From positions 57,119 through 108,948 of the forward strand of contig NZAC01000014.1 in assembly GCA_002686085.1 (NCBI GenBank): a stretch of DNA of 51,830 nucleotides, read 5' to 3'. The position numbers and the translations under genes were made by a program. The notes beneath the pieces are model-generated. The model was not told the DNA's origin and searched no databases. It was given only the letters and a program-made list of their open reading frames with translations. Shown one piece after another: positions 50,852 to 51,830 of the stretch. The first letter of the stretch is position 1. Every line of letters starts with the position of its first letter. This DNA comes from Roseibacillus sp. (GTDB lineage Bacteria > Verrucomicrobiota > Verrucomicrobiia > Verrucomicrobiales > Akkermansiaceae).

Positions 50852-51830
50852 ATGAACGAGCATCGAATCGGGATTATTATGAACGGCGTCACCGGACGCA
50901 TGGGGACCAATCAACATCTCGTGCGATCCATCCTGGCCATCAGAGAGCAGGGAGGAGTGGTGTGCGGGGATAAGAGAATCATTCCTGAACTGGTGTTGAC
51001 CGGACGCAACGAAACCAAATTACAAAATCTGGCTGAGCGTTATGGGGTAGAAGACTATACGACGGATCTAGATGGGGTCCTTGCCAACGAGGCATACTCT
51101 ATCTTTTTTGATGCCTCAGGAACTCCTTACAGGGTGAGCTTCCTTGAGCGGGCGATTGAGGCGGGTAAACACGTCTACTGCGAAAAACCCACTGCGAATG
51201 ATTATGGAGAAGCGCTCGCTATTGCGGAGAAGGCAGAAAGGGCAGGAGTAAAGAACGGAAGCGTCCAGGACAAGCTCTGGCTTCCGGGTATCCAGAAGTT
51301 TCGATCTCTTCGGGATCAGGGCTTTTTTGGAAAGATCCTCTCGGTGAGGGGAGAATTTGGATACTGGGTGTATCCGGGTCACGATCCGGAGCGTCCTGCA
51401 CAGCGACCAAGCTGGAACTACCGGAAGGAAGACGGAGGGGGTATCATCATAGATATGCACTGCCACTGGCGCTATGTAATCGATAACCTGTTTGGAAAAG
51501 TAACCCGCATCTTCAGTCATGCAGCTACGCACATTCCAGAGAGGATTGATGAACAGGGACGGGCATACCAGTGTACAGCTGACGACTCCGCCTATGCGAT
51601 CCTTCAAACCGATACTGGAGTGGTGTGTCAGTTCAACTCCTCGTGGTGTGTCCGGGTGCGGCGCGATGAACTGTTTACCATGCAGGTTGATGGCACAGAG
51701 GGGAGCGCGACGGTAGGTCTTCGCAAGTGCATTGTTCAATCTCGGGCCAATACCCCGACACCGGTTTGGAATCCGGATGTGGAGAGCCCGATTGACTTTT
51801 TTGAGGACTGGGAAGAAGTGCAGCCCCAAG
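50852..51830 (+). CDS. Gfo/Idh/MocA-family oxidoreductase (3' truncated by window end)
   Basis: An open frame from ATG 50852 runs to the window edge, giving 326 residues of an unfinished protein. The N-terminal Rossmann part begins RIGIIMNGVTGRMGTNQHL with a GVTGRMG dinucleotide motif. Glu111-Lys112-Pro113 (HVYCEKPTAND) is the family's EKP signature, and DMHCHWRYVIDNLFG holds the probable catalytic His. The family oxidises or reduces sugars and inositols with NAD(P). Together with the isomerase and lyase upstream it suggests oxidation, isomerisation and cleavage of a sugar or sugar acid. The true stop lies beyond 51830. Confidence 0.9.
   Translation, partial: MNEHRIGIIMNGVTGRMGTNQHLVRSILAIREQGGVVCGDKRIIPELVLTGRNETKLQNLAERYGVEDYTTDLDGVLANEAYSIFFDASGTPYRVSFLERAIEAGKHVYCEKPTANDYGEALAIAEKAERAGVKNGSVQDKLWLPGIQKFRSLRDQGFFGKILSVRGEFGYWVYPGHDPERPAQRPSWNYRKEDGGGIIIDMHCHWRYVIDNLFGKVTRIFSHAATHIPERIDEQGRAYQCTADDSAYAILQTDTGVVCQFNSSWCVRVRRDELFTMQVDGTEGSATVGLRKCIVQSRANTPTPVWNPDVESPIDFFEDWEEVQPQ

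Overview
The window reads as chromosomal DNA of a Verrucomicrobiota bacterium, probably a marine or polymer-degrading member of the Verrucomicrobiales. The evidence is indirect but consistent: a pseudopilin of verrucomicrobial type, three gene pairs of the PVC-typical 'planctomycete cytochrome c' group (DUF1549/1553 or DUF1592 proteins paired with Tat-exported DUF1501 or DUF1552 proteins), two CxPSR sulfatases, a PEP-CTERM protein, very large Ca-binding (FG-GAP, TSP3) secreted proteins, and start codons that mostly lack a Shine-Dalgarno sequence. No rRNA, tRNA, CRISPR array, insertion sequence or phage gene was recognised. No gene-free stretch exceeds 300 bases; the longest are about 240 bases.

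Layout. 1-2.8 kb: end of an unidentified gene, a pseudopilin and a GntP-family permease. 2.8-6.2 kb (minus): DUF1549/1553 plus DUF1501 pair. 6.5-11.6 kb: YifB/ComM-like ATPase, bacterioferritin, SGNH hydrolase, PQQ-type beta-propeller protein and a small putative lipoprotein. 11.8-25.9 kb (plus): secreted giants, namely a CotH/lamin-tail protein, a doubled FG-GAP/ASPIC-UnbV protein, a PEP-CTERM protein and a three-module Ca-binding protein. Three of these four share an unnamed module of about 200 residues present in five copies. 26-30.2 kb (plus): second DUF1549/1553 plus DUF1501 pair. 30.3-32.8 kb (minus): coupled pair of a C39-like peptidase and a membrane-anchored alpha/beta hydrolase. 32.8-37.4 kb: molybdenum cofactor cluster, with moeA, moaC, a mobA-moaD fusion and moaE on minus, and moaA plus a MOSC gene diverging on plus. 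A small SET-domain gene follows. 37.9-42.3 kb (minus): DUF1552 plus DUF1592 pair. 42.4-48.7 kb: two sulfatases flanking a membrane protein with a degenerate phosphoesterase domain and two LamG folds. 48.9-51.8 kb (plus): a sugar-catabolism-like cassette of DapA-family lyase, sugar phosphate isomerase and Gfo/Idh/MocA dehydrogenase, cut by the window end.

How the genes fit together. Sulfatases, lectin-like folds (LamG, discoidin), exported cytochrome-like proteins and the terminal isomerase/dehydrogenase/lyase cassette fit a cell attacking complex, probably sulfated, polysaccharides. The secreted module proteins may serve adhesion or glycan binding. The cofactor cluster supplies Moco to enzymes not present here. 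These roles are inference from families and neighbourhood. The most novel items are the five-copy module, the MobA-MoaD fusion and the pseudo-phosphoesterase/LamG membrane protein.
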